NCBI GenBank assembly: GCA_017629415.1
Contig: JAGBXG010000029.1
Span: forward strand, 1-6,573
DNA: 6,573 bases
Source: Pseudomonadota bacterium
GTDB taxonomy: Bacteria; Myxococcota; Bradymonadia; UBA4248
Direction: 5' to 3'
Shown here: positions 5,708 through 6,573 of the stretch, piece by piece
Layout: the number at the start of each line of letters is the position of its first letter
How positions within the stretch are numbered: position 1 is the stretch's first letter
Notes under the pieces: model-generated
What the model saw: the letters and a program-made list of their open reading frames with translations, nothing else
Told to the model about the DNA's origin: nothing
Databases searched by the model: none
Position numbers and translations under genes: made by a program

Positions 5708-6573
5708 TCAGCGTTCAACGATGAGGGACATGTCCTCACGAGGGGCTTGTTTGTCGTTGTCCCAATAGGGCGAAAGCTTGCGAAGGTTGGCGACAATACG
5801 CGGCATGACTTCGATGACTTTGTCGATGTCGGCTTCGGTCGTCTCGTGGCTGAGGCTGAAGCGAATCGAACCGTGAACGGCTGTAAACGGCACGTGCATG
5901 GCTTTGAGCACATGCGACGGATCGAGCGAACCGGAAGTGCAAGCCGAACCGCTGGAAGCACAAATCCCGGCCAAATCGAGCTGATAGAGAATGCCTTCGC
6001 CTTCGATATAATGGAATGCTGCATTCGTCGTATTGGGGAGACGCTGCGCCCCACGTCCATTGATGACAACGTAGGGAATCTGGAGCAATCCTTCCTCAAG
6101 CCTATCGCGCAAAGCCTCAAGCTTGTGGCTGCTGGCCATTTCACGTTCGGCAATGTCACAGGCTTTGGCCAAGGCCACGATATAAGGCAAATTTTCGGTG
6201 CCGCCGCGACGGCCTCGTTCCTGATGACCGCCATAAAGGAAAGGCCGGCAGGCCGCGCCTGTCCGCATATAAAGCGCACCTACGCCTTTGGGCGCATGGA
6301 GCTTGTGACCTGAAAAAGATAAGAAATCGACGTTTTTCAAGCTTTCGGCCATATCGAGACGGATTTTGCCGGCAGCCTGTGTCGCATCGGTGTGGAAAAG
6401 AATCTTTTTATCCGTGGCTTTCGTAATATTAGCGAGCTTTTCGATGGGGAAAACAACACCCGTCTCATTGTTGGCATACATGATGGATACGAGCAGCGTC
6501 TGTCCCGGGCGCAAAGCTTTGACAAAGGCTTTGGTATCGATTTCGCCGCGTTCATTGACGCCGATTTTATCAA
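5708..6573 (-). CDS. nifS: Cysteine desulfurase, NifS type (partial, N terminus outside window)
   Basis: The last 287 residues of a PLP enzyme that normally has about 390-400. It removes sulfur from L-cysteine, giving alanine and an enzyme persulfide used for Fe-S clusters and other sulfur transfer in the cytoplasm. Counting from the first complete codon in the window, ANNETG is at 33-38, TDATQAAGK at 61-69 (Asp62 and Gln65 contact PLP), SGHK at 87-90 with Lys90 the PLP-binding lysine, GGHQERGRRGGTEN at 114-127, and SSGSACTSGSLDPSHVL at 206-222 with Cys211 the persulfide cysteine. LHAPKGVG and SGSLDPSHVL favour the NifS group over E. coli-type IscS, though its role may be general Fe-S assembly, since no nif gene is seen. 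The frame stays open to the window end, so an internal TTG at 6514 is not the start. TGA stop at 5710-5708. Confidence 0.96.
   Translation of the reverse strand, partial: DKIGVNERGEIDTKAFVKALRPGQTLLVSIMYANNETGVVFPIEKLANITKATDKKILFHTDATQAAGKIRLDMAESLKNVDFLSFSGHKLHAPKGVGALYMRTGAACRPFLYGGHQERGRRGGTENLPYIVALAKACDIAEREMASSHKLEALRDRLEEGLLQIPYVVINGRGAQRLPNTTNAAFHYIEGEGILYQLDLAGICASSGSACTSGSLDPSHVLKAMHVPFTAVHGSIRFSLSHETTEADIDKVIEVMPRIVANLRKLSPYWDNDKQAPREDMSLIVER

Noticed and set aside
5747..6313. Long + strand frame of 188 codons opposite the cysteine desulfurase gene
   Set aside because: The - strand frame carries every cysteine desulfurase motif, so this is an antisense shadow.

Overview
The window reads as chromosomal DNA of a Gram-negative bacterium. 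Three predicted proteins carry lipoprotein signal peptides, and two of these are rich in cysteine with C...C...C..GxW-type or CxC spacing. Such secreted proteins are common in Myxococcota/Bradymonadota-type (former deltaproteobacterial) genomes. That placement is an inference from style only; no marker in the window fixes the taxon.

Layout: positions 1-240 hold no convincing gene but carry a pair of bulged hairpins. From 241 to 4354 five genes run on the + strand with almost no gaps and look like one operon: a YigZ/IMPACT-family protein, a proline/glutamate-rich lipoprotein, RecF, a dynamin-like GTPase whose start overlaps the recF end, and a 100-residue lipoprotein with two six-cysteine modules. 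Positions 4355-4575 lie between convergent genes and hold an 89-bp tandem duplication made of hairpins followed by T-runs, probably the operon terminator. On the - strand, 4576-5580 encodes a lipoprotein with two four-cysteine modules and an OB-fold-like region. After a 127-bp gap with further hairpins, 5708-6573 is the C-terminal three quarters of a NifS-type cysteine desulfurase, cut by the window edge.

Functionally, the + operon mixes DNA repair (RecF), a membrane- or nucleotide-linked GTPase, a translation/stress-related YigZ protein and two envelope lipoproteins. This is not the usual dnaA-dnaN-recF-gyrB setting. The two most notable signals are: (1) the small lipoprotein, whose two modules each follow the C-x(n)-C-x3-C-x(n)-C-x(n)-C-x-C order of CS-alpha-beta peptides (defensins, scorpion toxins), the second matching charybdotoxin in four of five intervals; and (2) a dispersed family of intergenic hairpins that share a single bulged G next to a TAT/ATA base-paired step, seen in three separate intergenic regions of this short window.
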